Assembly: GCA_905215575.1 (NCBI GenBank)
Contig: CAJMQV010000028.1
Location: forward strand, 1-16,890
Direction of reading: 5' to 3'
DNA length: 16,890 nucleotides
Origin: an uncultured bacterium
GTDB lineage: Bacteria > Bacteroidota > Bacteroidia > Bacteroidales > Bacteroidaceae
In this document: piece by piece, positions 1 to 5,649 of the stretch
How positions within the stretch are numbered: the stretch's first letter is position 1
How the letters are laid out: each line of letters begins with the position of its first letter
Translations under genes and position numbers: made by a program
Notes under the pieces: generated by a model
Seen by the model: the letters and a program-made list of their open reading frames with translations, nothing else
Database searches by the model: none
Told to the model about the DNA's origin: nothing

Positions 1-325
1 CCAGGCCTTCAAGAATGCCGCTCCTAAGTTGCTCGAGCCTATTTATGATGTAGAGGTGTTTGTGCCTTCAGACAAGATGGGTGATGTGATGAGCGATTTG
101 CAGGGTCGCCGTGGTATGATTCTGGGTATGTCCAGTGAAAACGGATATGAGAAGCTGGTGGCTAAGGTTCCGTTGAAGGAAATGTCCAACTACAGCACCT
201 CATTGAGTTCACTTACCGGCGGTCGCGCTTCATTCATCATGAAGTATGCCAGCTACGAATTGGTTCCGGCAGACGTTCAGGCTCAGCTGATGAAGCAGTT
301 TGAGGCTACAGAGGGAGCTGAATAA
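1..325 (+). CDS. fusA2: Elongation factor G paralogue (EF-G2 type), C-terminal end only
   Basis: The reading frame is open from base 2 and ends at TAA 323-325, giving the last 107 residues of a protein whose start lies left of the window. The sequence is EF-G domain IV end plus domain V: YDVEVFVPSDKMGDV, then the LQGRRGMILGM motif and a late GGRASFIMKYASYELVP stretch, matching the PEEYLGDVIGDLNSRRG and GRGSFTMEFSHYEPVP blocks of EF-G. The gene is not followed by rpsJ or other str-operon genes and is closed by its own terminator, so it is probably the stand-alone paralogue rather than the main fusA. From memory, B. thetaiotaomicron has such a paralogue (EF-G2) beside rprXY; it is described as induced on carbon limitation by the regulator Cur and as lacking GTPase activity. 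The GTPase domain is outside the window, so that cannot be checked here. Confidence 0.85.
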   Translation, partial: QAFKNAAPKLLEPIYDVEVFVPSDKMGDVMSDLQGRRGMILGMSSENGYEKLVAKVPLKEMSNYSTSLSSLTGGRASFIMKYASYELVPADVQAQLMKQFEATEGAE

Positions 326-341
326 TGAAATTGCTATTCAT

Positions 342-359
342 TATTGCCTTGGGGCAATA
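342..359 (+). other. Small hairpin just after the EF-G stop codon
   Basis: TATTGCC (342-348) and GGCAATA (353-359) form a perfect 7-bp stem with loop TTGG, 16 nt after the stop codon. No T-run follows, so it is not a terminator by itself; it may protect the 3' end or be chance. The true terminator is the larger hairpin further on. Confidence 0.35.
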
Positions 360-380
360 TATGCTAAGATGACTATAATG

Positions 381-437
381 AGAGCCGCATCTGCTTCTTT
401 CCTGCTTTTAAGAAAGATTCAGATGCGGCTCTTTTTT
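381..437 (+). terminator. Rho-independent terminator after the EF-G paralogue
   Basis: AGAGCCGCATCTG (381-393) pairs perfectly with CAGATGCGGCTCT (420-432). An inner TCTTTC/GAAAGA stem extends the arm, and a run of T follows immediately. It separates the EF-G gene from rprXY, which then starts from its own promoter. Confidence 0.9.
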
Positions 438-540
438 CTTTTTAAATATATAAATAATGTGGTTTAGTTTATTATACAAACATAAGTCTGGTTGTTATTG
501 TTAATTCGGTTAAAATTGCCGATTTTTTTTGAAGTTTCAA

Positions 541-571
541 TTTATTTTCTATAAATGGTGCTTTATATTTG
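541..571 (+). promoter_or_regulatory. rprXY promoter (Bacteroidota sigma-ABfr type)
   Basis: TATATTTG at 564-571 is a perfect TAnnTTTG -7 box. TTTA at 541-544, 19 nt upstream, is a one-mismatch -33 element. The -7 box ends only 5 nt before the ATG at 577, so the predicted start of transcription is at or next to the start codon and the mRNA would be almost leaderless. Confidence 0.7.
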
Positions 572-576
572 CGGAT

Positions 577-2109
577 ATGAAGAAGTCAACTATTTGGATA
601 ATCAGTGTAATCATGGGGTGTTCGCTGCTGGCGTTACTCTATTTGCAGACCACCTATATTCGGCAGATGACCAAGATGCGTAAGGAGCAGTTCGATGAGT
701 CTGTCTTCCGAAGCCTGGATCAGGCTGCACGTAATTTGGAGCAGAACGAAACATTCCGGTATTTGGAGAAGATCTCTTTGGAGTCAGAACTCTATCGGAA
801 TCAGTTGGATTCAATAGACTATCTGCTCATGTTGCAGAGCGGTCCTCTGATAGATAGTGCCAAGAAGTTCAATTCCTCTTTTCAGGTAACCGGCAAGATC
901 AAGAAGCCTTCAAAAATGCCAAAGGCACTGACCTTGAAAAGCAAGAATTCCATCAGCGAGGCCTCCAAGGCTTTTCAAGCTTTTGTGAAGAATGCTTATG
1001 TGTATCAGAAAGGAGTGCTCGACGAGGTGATTTACTCCATCCTCTATCAGGCCAGCAACCGTCCGCTGTCGGAGCGTATCAATTTCAAGCTCTTCGATCA
1101 GGACATCCGTTCGGCGTTGGAGTGCAACGGTATTCATTTGCCCTATCACTTTACGGTGACTACGAGCGACGGTCGCGAGGTTTACCGTTGTCCCGATTAT
1201 GAGGCGAAAGGAGAGGAATACACCTATTCGCAGGTGCTTTTCCGCAACGACTCCTCAAATAAGATGGGCATTGTGCGGATTCATTTCCCCGACATGAACC
1301 ACTATATTCTAGGAACGGCGCGAATGATGATCCCCTCGCTGATATTTACGGTGATTCTGCTGATCACGTTTATCTTTACGGTCTACATCATTCTGAGACA
1401 GAAGAAAGTGTCGGAGATGAAGAACGATTTCATCAATAACATGACCCACGAGTTCAAGACTCCGCTTTCGTCTATTTCTCTGGCAGCCCAGATGCTGGCC
1501 GACCAGTCTATCAAGAAGAGCGACCAGATGTATGAAAGCCTTTCACGGGTGATCAATGACGAAACCAAGCGCTTGCGCTTCCAGGTGGAGAAAGTGTTGC
1601 AGATGTCGCTTTACGACCGGGATAACATTGCTTTCAAGCAGAAGGAGGTTGATGCCAATGCTTTGATTGCCGGCGTGATCAAGACCTTTACCTTGAAAGT
1701 GTCGCAGAACGGAGGCGAAATAACATCGGATCTGCAGGCTGAAGATGCCCAGATCTATGTAGACGAGATGCATTTCACGAATGTGATTTTCAATCTGATG
1801 GACAATGCCGTGAAATACAAGCGCGATGATGTGCAGTTACATCTGACCTTGCGTACCTGGAATGCTCATGGCAAGCTCTATATCAGTGTAGAGGATAATG
1901 GAATCGGCATTCAGAAGGATGATTTGAAGCGCATCTTTGAAAAATTCTATCGTGTACACACCGGTAACAAGCACGATGTGAAGGGCTTCGGTCTGGGACT
2001 GGCCTATGTGAAGAAGATCATTGATCTGCACAAGGGTACGATCCGTGCCGAGAGTGAATTGGGAGAAGGAACTAAATTTATAATAACAATACCGATATTA
2101 AAAAACTGA
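577..2109 (+). CDS. rprX: Two-component sensor histidine kinase RprX
   Basis: Inner-membrane sensor kinase of 510 residues that should autophosphorylate and pass phosphate to RprY. An N-terminal signal-anchor helix (about residues 5-28) is followed by a periplasmic sensor region of about 220 residues with no domain I recognise, and a second membrane helix at about 251-275. The HisKA domain carries MTHEFKTPLSSI with phospho-acceptor His at about 291. The HATPase domain shows the N box (DNAVKY, Asn about 410), the G1 box DNGIG (Asp about 440) and the G2 box GFGLGLAYV (from about 470). I chose ATG 577 over the longer frame from TTG 529 because it begins directly with MKKSTIWI plus the hydrophobic helix and because the promoter box at 564-571 lies inside the longer version. 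rprY follows 4 nt after the stop codon. The RprX/RprY pair was first described in B. fragilis; its stimulus is not evident from the sequence. Confidence 0.93.
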   Translation: MKKSTIWIISVIMGCSLLALLYLQTTYIRQMTKMRKEQFDESVFRSLDQAARNLEQNETFRYLEKISLESELYRNQLDSIDYLLMLQSGPLIDSAKKFNSSFQVTGKIKKPSKMPKALTLKSKNSISEASKAFQAFVKNAYVYQKGVLDEVIYSILYQASNRPLSERINFKLFDQDIRSALECNGIHLPYHFTVTTSDGREVYRCPDYEAKGEEYTYSQVLFRNDSSNKMGIVRIHFPDMNHYILGTARMMIPSLIFTVILLITFIFTVYIILRQKKVSEMKNDFINNMTHEFKTPLSSISLAAQMLADQSIKKSDQMYESLSRVINDETKRLRFQVEKVLQMSLYDRDNIAFKQKEVDANALIAGVIKTFTLKVSQNGGEITSDLQAEDAQIYVDEMHFTNVIFNLMDNAVKYKRDDVQLHLTLRTWNAHGKLYISVEDNGIGIQKDDLKRIFEKFYRVHTGNKHDVKGFGLGLAYVKKIIDLHKGTIRAESELGEGTKFIITIPILKN

Positions 2110-2113
2110 AATT

Positions 2114-2815
2114 ATGGAAGATAAGTTAAGAATTCTGTTGTGTGAAGACGATGAGAGCCTGGGTATGCTGCTCCGTGAATATTTGCAGGCAAAGGGATAT
2201 GACGCAGAGCTTTATCCCGATGGAGAAGTAGGTTACAAGGCTTTCTTGAAGAACAAGTACGATATGTGCGTGCTCGACGTCATGATGCCGAAGAAGGACG
2301 GTTTCGCCCTGGCTCAGGAGATCCGTCAGATCAATCAGGAAGTGCCAATTATTTTCCTTACGGCCAAGAACCTCAAGAAAGATATCTTTGACGGTTTCAA
2401 GATTGGTGCCGATGATTACATCACCAAGCCGTTCTCTATGGAAGAGCTCGTATTCCGTATGGAAGCCATTCTGCGTCGAGTAAGAGGCAAAAAGGTGAAG
2501 GAAACAAGCGTATATAAGTTGGGTAACTTTACTTTCGACACCCAGCGTCAGATTCTGTCTATCGGCGAGAAGCAGACCAAGCTGACTACCAAGGAAAGCG
2601 AATTGCTGTCATTGCTGTGTGCTCATGCCAATGATGTGCTGCAGCGTGAGTTGGCTCTGAAGACTATCTGGATTGACGACAATTACTTCAACGCACGCAG
2701 TATGGATGTATACATCACCAAGTTGCGTAAGCACCTGAAGGACGATCCGTCTATCGAGATCAACAATGTTCACGGTAAGGGATACCGGTTGATCGTTCCA
2801 AGAGAAGAGGAATAA
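2114..2815 (+). CDS. rprY: Response regulator RprY (OmpR/PhoB family)
   Basis: DNA-binding response regulator of 233 residues, the partner of RprX. The receiver domain (about 1-120) shows the acidic pair in CEDDES, phospho-acceptor Asp55 in VLDVMMPKKDG, the switch Thr83 in FLTAK and Lys105 in DDYITKPFS. The C-terminal winged-helix domain (about 133-230) has the usual LTTKESELL and SMDVYITKLRKHL blocks with the wing at NVHGKGYRL. It is translated right behind rprX, with no SD sequence ahead of the ATG, so the two are one operon. The regulon cannot be read from this window. Confidence 0.95.
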   Translation: MEDKLRILLCEDDESLGMLLREYLQAKGYDAELYPDGEVGYKAFLKNKYDMCVLDVMMPKKDGFALAQEIRQINQEVPIIFLTAKNLKKDIFDGFKIGADDYITKPFSMEELVFRMEAILRRVRGKKVKETSVYKLGNFTFDTQRQILSIGEKQTKLTTKESELLSLLCAHANDVLQRELALKTIWIDDNYFNARSMDVYITKLRKHLKDDPSIEINNVHGKGYRLIVPREEE

Positions 2816-2832
2816 TCTTTAAATGACACATA

Positions 2833-2872
2833 AAATAAAAACAGGCAACCGAAAGGCTGCCTGTTTTTATTT
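2833..2872. terminator. Bidirectional terminator between rprY and the small membrane gene
   Basis: A perfect 15-bp stem, AAATAAAAACAGGCA at 2833-2847 against its complement at 2858-2872, is capped by CC-GAAA-GG with a GNRA tetraloop. The A-run and T-run flank the GC core on both sides, so it can stop transcripts from rprXY and from the convergent minus-strand gene. Confidence 0.9.
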
Positions 2873-2918
2873 CCTTATCTGGATAGATTAAGTTTACGAC
2901 ACGGAAAAACGTGAATTC

Positions 2919-3083
2919 TTAGTTCTGGTATTTCTTGTTCAGGATGATGTGTGCAATCAAGCCGATGATCATCAGCACCAGAGCACCGCCGTTAACCATA
3001 TTGTTGTCTACCCAGCCAAATGTATAGCTTAGAATCAAAATGATGGCTCCTAATATAATAAGGAGCAGTCCTAAATACTTCAT
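2919..3083 (-). CDS. Small two-helix inner-membrane protein
   Basis: A 54-residue protein, MKYLGLLLIILGAIILILSY followed by a short polar turn (GWVDNN) and a second hydrophobic stretch, ending in NKKYQN. The pattern predicts a helical hairpin in the membrane with a basic C-terminal tail. Similar tiny proteins are common and uncharacterised in Bacteroides; I assign no function. ATG 3083 is preferred over the longer frame starting at TTG 3131, because that version begins with a charged, unrelated segment and its first codon sits on a -7-like box. It lies 113 nt downstream of the marR-type gene on the same strand, so read-through co-expression is possible. Confidence 0.7.
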   Translation of the reverse strand: MKYLGLLLIILGAIILILSYTFGWVDNNMVNGGALVLMIIGLIAHIILNKKYQN

Positions 3084-3128
3084 ACTGTTTATTATTATTT
3101 TAAGTTGTTTTTTTCTTGAATGGTCCCA

Positions 3129-3136
3129 CAAATTAA
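3129..3136 (-). promoter_or_regulatory. Possible -7 box for the small membrane gene
   Basis: The minus strand reads TTAATTTG, one mismatch from TAnnTTTG. It would give a leader of roughly 40 nt before ATG 3083. No convincing -33 element was seen. Confidence 0.4.
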
Positions 3137-3196
3137 AGCATAATTCTTTAAAAACAGAAACTTTTCTAAATAAAAAAACAATAATAGGGTGATAAA

Positions 3197-3640
3197 TTAG
3201 TCTTTTGTATTTGAAAACACTTTTCTTAATACATCCTGACTAATCCTCATTTCCTCGATGCCCAGTCCGCGCAGGGCTTCTTTCAAGGTCTTGTTGGCCA
3301 CGTATCTTGATTTGTCTTCCAGACTTTTTCCGTATGCGGTGAGATAAATCAAATTGATTCTCTTGTCATTATCGCAGGCCGTTCTTTTTACCAGATTCTG
3401 CTTTTCCATATTGTTGATCAGCCGGGTCATGCTGGGCTTGTCCTTGAATGTGGCATGACACAGTTCCTGTTGTGTCACCCCTTCTTTCTCCCAAAGAAAA
3501 AGCAATACGGTCCATTGTTCCGGAGTGATTTCCAGATTATATTCCCTGAAGTTGCGGTAAAGCTTCCGGTTTATGGCTGCAGAAACCTTGCCATTGAGGA
3601 TGGCAAAGATCAAATTGATGTCAAAGCTAAATTGTTCCAC
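3197..3640 (-). CDS. MarR-family transcriptional regulator
   Basis: A 147-residue winged-helix protein. The helix-turn-helix and recognition region is visible as ITPEQWTVLLFLWEKEGVTQ, then ELCHATFKDKPSMTRLINNM, and the wing as LVKRTACDNDKRINLIYLTA; this order and the DKR-N-I-x-LT signature are typical of MarR/SlyA regulators. The flanking helices (N-terminal about 1-35, C-terminal about 105-147) would form the dimer interface. Such proteins usually act as dimeric repressors relieved by small molecules or oxidation. The ligand is unknown, and no inverted repeat typical of a MarR operator was found in its own upstream region. The start is GTG 3640: no in-frame ATG lies between it and the upstream stop, and the homologous part begins almost at once. 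The bases just upstream carry its own promoter. Confidence 0.88.
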   Translation of the reverse strand: MEQFSFDINLIFAILNGKVSAAINRKLYRNFREYNLEITPEQWTVLLFLWEKEGVTQQELCHATFKDKPSMTRLINNMEKQNLVKRTACDNDKRINLIYLTAYGKSLEDKSRYVANKTLKEALRGLGIEEMRISQDVLRKVFSNTKD

Positions 3641-3675
3641 TACCTGATGTCTTGATTAATTAATTTCAGATAAAA

Positions 3676-3703
3676 CAAATATACGATGTTTTTACCAACT
3701 AAA
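3676..3703 (-). promoter_or_regulatory. Promoter of the MarR-family gene
   Basis: The minus strand has a perfect -7 box TATATTTG at 3683-3676. A TTTAG stretch, read at 3703-3699, sits at roughly the -33 position. The leader would be about 30 nt. Confidence 0.6.
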
Positions 3704-3807
3704 TAGGAAAAAATCCTTATTATTATAGATTTTTGAATCTTATGGCAGATTTTTATACTCGGAATTATATTAACTTCCATGAAAAATCTTAAAAAAAAGA
3801 GCGAACT

Positions 3808-3839
3808 CTTGCAAGATCAATCAAATCCTGCTATCTTTG
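3808..3839 (+). promoter_or_regulatory. Promoter of the rpsF-rpsR-rplI operon
   Basis: CTTG (3808-3811), a 20-nt spacer and TATCTTTG (3832-3839) form one of the best matches in the window to the Bacteroidota TTTG / TAnnTTTG promoter. The predicted 5' leader is about 40 nt, AT-rich and without an obvious hairpin. Confidence 0.8.
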
Positions 3840-3885
3840 CACCGCATTTTGAAATTTAACAAATAATCTATTAATTAACGTATTT

Positions 3886-4227
3886 ATGAATCAATACGAA
3901 ACCGTTTTCATTTTAACTCCCGTTTTGTCTGATGATCAGATGAAGGAAGCGGTCAATAAGTTCAAGGGTATCCTGACCAGCAATGGTGCAGAGATTATCA
4001 ACGAAGAGAACTGGGGCCTGAAGAAGTTGGCTTATGCTATTGATAAGAAATCAACAGGTTTCTACATCCTGATTGAGTTCAAGGCACAGCCAGAGGTAAT
4101 TAAGACTTTGGAAGTAAATTACCGTCGTGATGAGAAAGTACTTCGCTACTTGACTGTAAAGATGGAGAAGTACGCAGCAGAATATGCTGAGAAGAGAAGA
4201 AATAACAAAGTTAAAAAGGAGGATTAA
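3886..4227 (+). CDS. rpsF: 30S ribosomal protein bS6
   Basis: A 113-residue protein with the bS6 pattern: YETVFILTPVLSDDQ at the N-terminus, NWGLKKLAYAIDKKSTGFYI in the middle, and YRRDEKVLRYLTVKMEKYA near the end, followed by a charged tail. bS6 binds 16S rRNA as a heterodimer with bS18 on the 30S platform. In Flavobacterium ribosomes bS6, bS18 and bS21 form the pocket that holds the 3' tail of 16S rRNA. It is the first gene of a three-gene operon with no ssb gene between rpsF and rpsR. Its ATG has no SD sequence, only AT-rich bases, unlike the next two genes. The last sense codons (AAA AAG GAG GAT) also form the SD of rpsR. Confidence 0.97.
   Translation: MNQYETVFILTPVLSDDQMKEAVNKFKGILTSNGAEIINEENWGLKKLAYAIDKKSTGFYILIEFKAQPEVIKTLEVNYRRDEKVLRYLTVKMEKYAAEYAEKRRNNKVKKED
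4215..4222 (+). promoter_or_regulatory. Perfect Shine-Dalgarno sequence of rpsR
   Basis: AAAGGAGG is complementary to the CCTCCTTT 3' tail of bacterial 16S rRNA over 8 nt and lies 7 nt before ATG 4230. It is embedded in the final codons of rpsF. Strong SDs are exceptional in this phylum and in this window. Confidence 0.8.
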
Positions 4228-4229
4228 TC

Positions 4230-4496
4230 ATGGCACAGCAATCAGAAATCAGATATTTGACTCCGCCCACAGTTGACGTAAAGAAAAAGAAATACTGTCG
4301 TTTCAAGAAAAGCGGTATTAAGTACATCGATTATAAGGATCCTGAGTTCTTGAAGAAGTTCTTGAACGAGCAGGGTAAGATCCTTCCACGTCGTATCACC
4401 GGTACTTCTTTGAAGTATCAGCGTCGTGTTGCTCAGGCTGTTAAGAGAGCTCGTCACTTGGCTCTTCTTCCATTTGTAACTGATATGATGAAATAA
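4230..4496 (+). CDS. rpsR: 30S ribosomal protein bS18
   Basis: An 88-residue protein with the bS18 core: KKYCRFKKSGIKYIDYKDPE, FLNEQGKILPRRITGTSLK and YQRRVAQAVKRARHLALLPF, highly basic in the C-terminal half. It pairs with bS6 on the 30S platform, near the 16S 3' end. Translation begins 2 nt after the rpsF stop, so coupling is likely. The Cys in KKYCRF is seen in many bS18 proteins. Its own strong SD sequence stands out because the proteins of this operon are part of what hides the anti-SD in Bacteroidota ribosomes. Confidence 0.98.
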   Translation: MAQQSEIRYLTPPTVDVKKKKYCRFKKSGIKYIDYKDPEFLKKFLNEQGKILPRRITGTSLKYQRRVAQAVKRARHLALLPFVTDMMK

Positions 4497-4497
4497 T

Positions 4498-4505
4498 AAA
4501 GGAGG
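4498..4505 (+). promoter_or_regulatory. Perfect Shine-Dalgarno sequence of rplI
   Basis: AAAGGAGG, the same 8-nt core as before rpsR, again exactly 7 nt before the start codon (ATG 4513). It lies in the 16-nt gap after the rpsR stop, so unlike the first one it is not constrained by coding. Confidence 0.8.
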
Positions 4506-4512
4506 AGTAAGC

Positions 4513-4959
4513 ATGGAAATTATATTGAAAGAAGACGTTATTGGCTTGGGTTACAAGAATGATATTGTAAATGTAAAGCCTGGTTACGGACGTAACTATC
4601 TTATTCCTACTGGTAAGGGTGTTATCGCTTCTGAGTCTGCTAAGAAAGTTTTGGCAGAGGATTTGAAGCAGAAGGCACACAAGTTGGAGAAAATCAAGAA
4701 CGATGCATTGGCATTGGCTGCTAAGTTGGGTGAGGTTTCATTGACTATCCCTACAAAGGTAAGCGCTACTGGTGTTATCTATGGTTCAGTAAACAGCTTG
4801 CAGATTGCAGAAGAGTTGCAGAAGAAGGGCTTCAGCATCGATCGTAAGATCATCATCGTTAAGGATGTTAAGGCTGTAGGTTCTTACGTAGCAACTGTTA
4901 AGCTTCACAAGGAAGTTTCTGTTGAGATTCCTTTCGAAGTTATCGCAGAAGAGGCTTAA
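4513..4959 (+). CDS. rplI: 50S ribosomal protein bL9
   Basis: A 148-residue protein, the usual bL9 length. The N-terminal domain (about 1-50) has MEIILKEDVIGLGYKNDIV and the signature VKPGYGRNYLIPTGKG. A long charged linker helix (about 43-75, rich in Lys, Ala and Glu) leads to the C-terminal domain with VSATGVIYGSVNSLQIAEEL and KAVGSYVATVKLHKEVSVEI. bL9 binds 23S rRNA at the base of the L1 stalk and reaches out from the ribosome. It is the last gene of the operon and is followed by two tandem terminators. Confidence 0.98.
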   Translation: MEIILKEDVIGLGYKNDIVNVKPGYGRNYLIPTGKGVIASESAKKVLAEDLKQKAHKLEKIKNDALALAAKLGEVSLTIPTKVSATGVIYGSVNSLQIAEELQKKGFSIDRKIIIVKDVKAVGSYVATVKLHKEVSVEIPFEVIAEEA

Positions 4960-4975
4960 TAAACATACTATATTT

Positions 4976-5009
4976 AAAAAGAGCAGGATTTATTCCTGCT
5001 CTTTTTTTT
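4976..5009 (+). terminator. First terminator after rplI
   Basis: A 13-bp stem, AAAAAGAGCAGGA (4976-4988) with TCCTGCTCTTTTT (4994-5006), has a 5-nt loop and a T-run. It is a strong intrinsic terminator 17 nt after the rplI stop. Confidence 0.92.
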
Positions 5010-5014
5010 ATGCG

Positions 5015-5042
5015 GACAGCTCTATGGGGCTGTCTTTTTTTT
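5015..5042 (+). terminator. Second, back-up terminator after rplI
   Basis: GACAGCTC (5015-5022), loop TATG and GGGCTGTC (5027-5034) form an 8-bp stem with one G-U pair, followed by eight T. It sits directly behind the first terminator, as often seen after very strongly expressed operons. Confidence 0.75.
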
Positions 5043-5066
5043 GTTGTTTTTGTTGAGGCTTTTAGG

Positions 5067-5119
5067 AAACGGTCCCGACCGTTTGATGAAATCGTTCCGA
5101 TGAATTTTTGATTTCGTCG
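5067..5119. repeat. Palindromic dispersed repeat, degenerate copy A
   Basis: These 53 bases align without gaps to the 53 bases at 16838-16890, with 39 identities counted by hand. The best conserved parts are the two ends, AAACGGTCCCGA and GATTTCGTCG (GGTTTCGTCG in the other copy). Copy A has lost most of the long palindrome but keeps a short AAACGGT/ACCGTTT hairpin and a GATGAAATC/GATTTCGTC stem with one wobble pair. It lies downstream of the rplI terminators, as copy B lies downstream of a gene end. Confidence 0.5.
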
Positions 5120-5124
5120 TGATC

Positions 5125-5333
5125 GTTTTTAGGAGTGGTTGGGGTATGGTTGTCCGGGAGCTATGGTGAAGAGTCTGTTTGTCTTTGGGTGGCTTGTGTT
5201 TTCTGTTTTGTATCCGGATGGTTGTTTGGCGGGGAGTTTGTTTGCTTTTTGTGTGAATGGAATATGTTTGCAAAGAATGATGAGAAATGATGTGGCGGCT
5301 CTTGGGAGAGGGTGTTGCTTCGTTTTGGGCAAT
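5125..5333. other. G/T-rich intergenic tract without a credible gene
   Basis: Within 5131-5330 I counted 18 C and 29 A in 200 bases, so G+T is about 76% on the plus strand. The short frames here (for example a hydrophobic one from about 5163) run into the downstream terminator and have no promoter box or recognisable family. With the terminators and repeat A this accounts for the whole 4960-5394 gap. The bias could reflect decayed coding DNA or an untranslated RNA. Confidence 0.5.
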
Positions 5334-5370
5334 AAAAAAAGGTTTGCCCTCTAAAGGACAAACCTCATTT
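5334..5370 (-). terminator. Terminator of the small lipoprotein gene
   Basis: GGTTTG (5341-5346) pairs with CAAACC (5359-5364), with an inner CC/GG pair and loop TCTAAA. On the minus strand the stem is followed by a T-run (plus-strand A-run 5334-5340). It lies about 30 nt beyond the stop of the minus-strand lipoprotein gene. Confidence 0.8.
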
Positions 5371-5394
5371 CTTTTTTGCTTTCGTAAGCTGAAA

Positions 5395-5598
5395 TTATTC
5401 AGCTACAGGAGCTGCAGTAGTGTCAGCAGCTACAGAGTCAGTTGTAGCTACAGAGTCAGTAGCAACTGAATCGATAGTCTCAACTGCTACAGTGTCAGCT
5501 GCGATGCTGTCAGTTGCAGGAGCCTGCTCAGTTTTGTTACCACAAGATGCGAAAGTCATAGCCAAACCTGCTACGAAAACAAATGCTAATTTTTTCAT
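5395..5598 (-). CDS. Small low-complexity lipoprotein
   Basis: A 67-residue protein. MKKLAFVFVAGLAMTFASC is a lipoprotein signal with lipobox FASC and Cys19 as the lipidated residue, so the mature chain is only about 49 residues. It consists almost wholly of A, T, D, S, V and E in short repeats (TDSIAADT, IDSVATDSVATTDSVAADTT). At the DNA level a 15-nt unit, AGCTACAGAGTCAGT on the plus strand, recurs at 5428-5442 and 5446-5460, an 18-nt (6-codon) period. The mature part is acidic, Cys-free after Cys19 and probably disordered. It has its own promoter and terminator, so it is a monocistronic unit. Comparable small acidic lipoproteins occur in Bacteroides, but I know no function; a spacer, envelope tether or abundant surface lipoprotein are all guesses. 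Confidence 0.85.
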   Translation of the reverse strand: MKKLAFVFVAGLAMTFASCGNKTEQAPATDSIAADTVAVETIDSVATDSVATTDSVAADTTAAPVAE

Positions 5599-5649
5599 TT
5601 TTCTGCTTTTTTAAATCTGTAAAACAATCAATTGCTTATTAAAACACTG

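Noticed and set aside
3145..3196. Weak AGAAA/TTTCT hairpin followed by T on the minus strand, after the MarR-family gene
   Set aside because: A 5-bp AT-only stem is too weak to call a terminator.
3840..3885. Possible S6:S18-binding leader motif ahead of rpsF (a CCG occurs at about 3842)
   Set aside because: The leader is only about 40 nt, AT-rich, and I could not draw a stem presenting CCG as a bulge. Autoregulation through the SD sequences looks better supported.
5015..5119. Second rplI terminator plus repeat A taken as remains of an insertion sequence
   Set aside because: No transposase fragment, terminal inverted repeats or target duplication was seen; a tandem terminator plus a small repeat explains it.
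5139..5354. 71-codon plus-strand frame with a hydrophobic segment (from ATG 5163, MVKSLFVFGWLVFSVLY)
   Set aside because: It runs into the neighbouring gene's terminator (encoding GNKKRFAL), has no promoter box or family resemblance, and its hydrophobicity follows from the G/T-rich composition.
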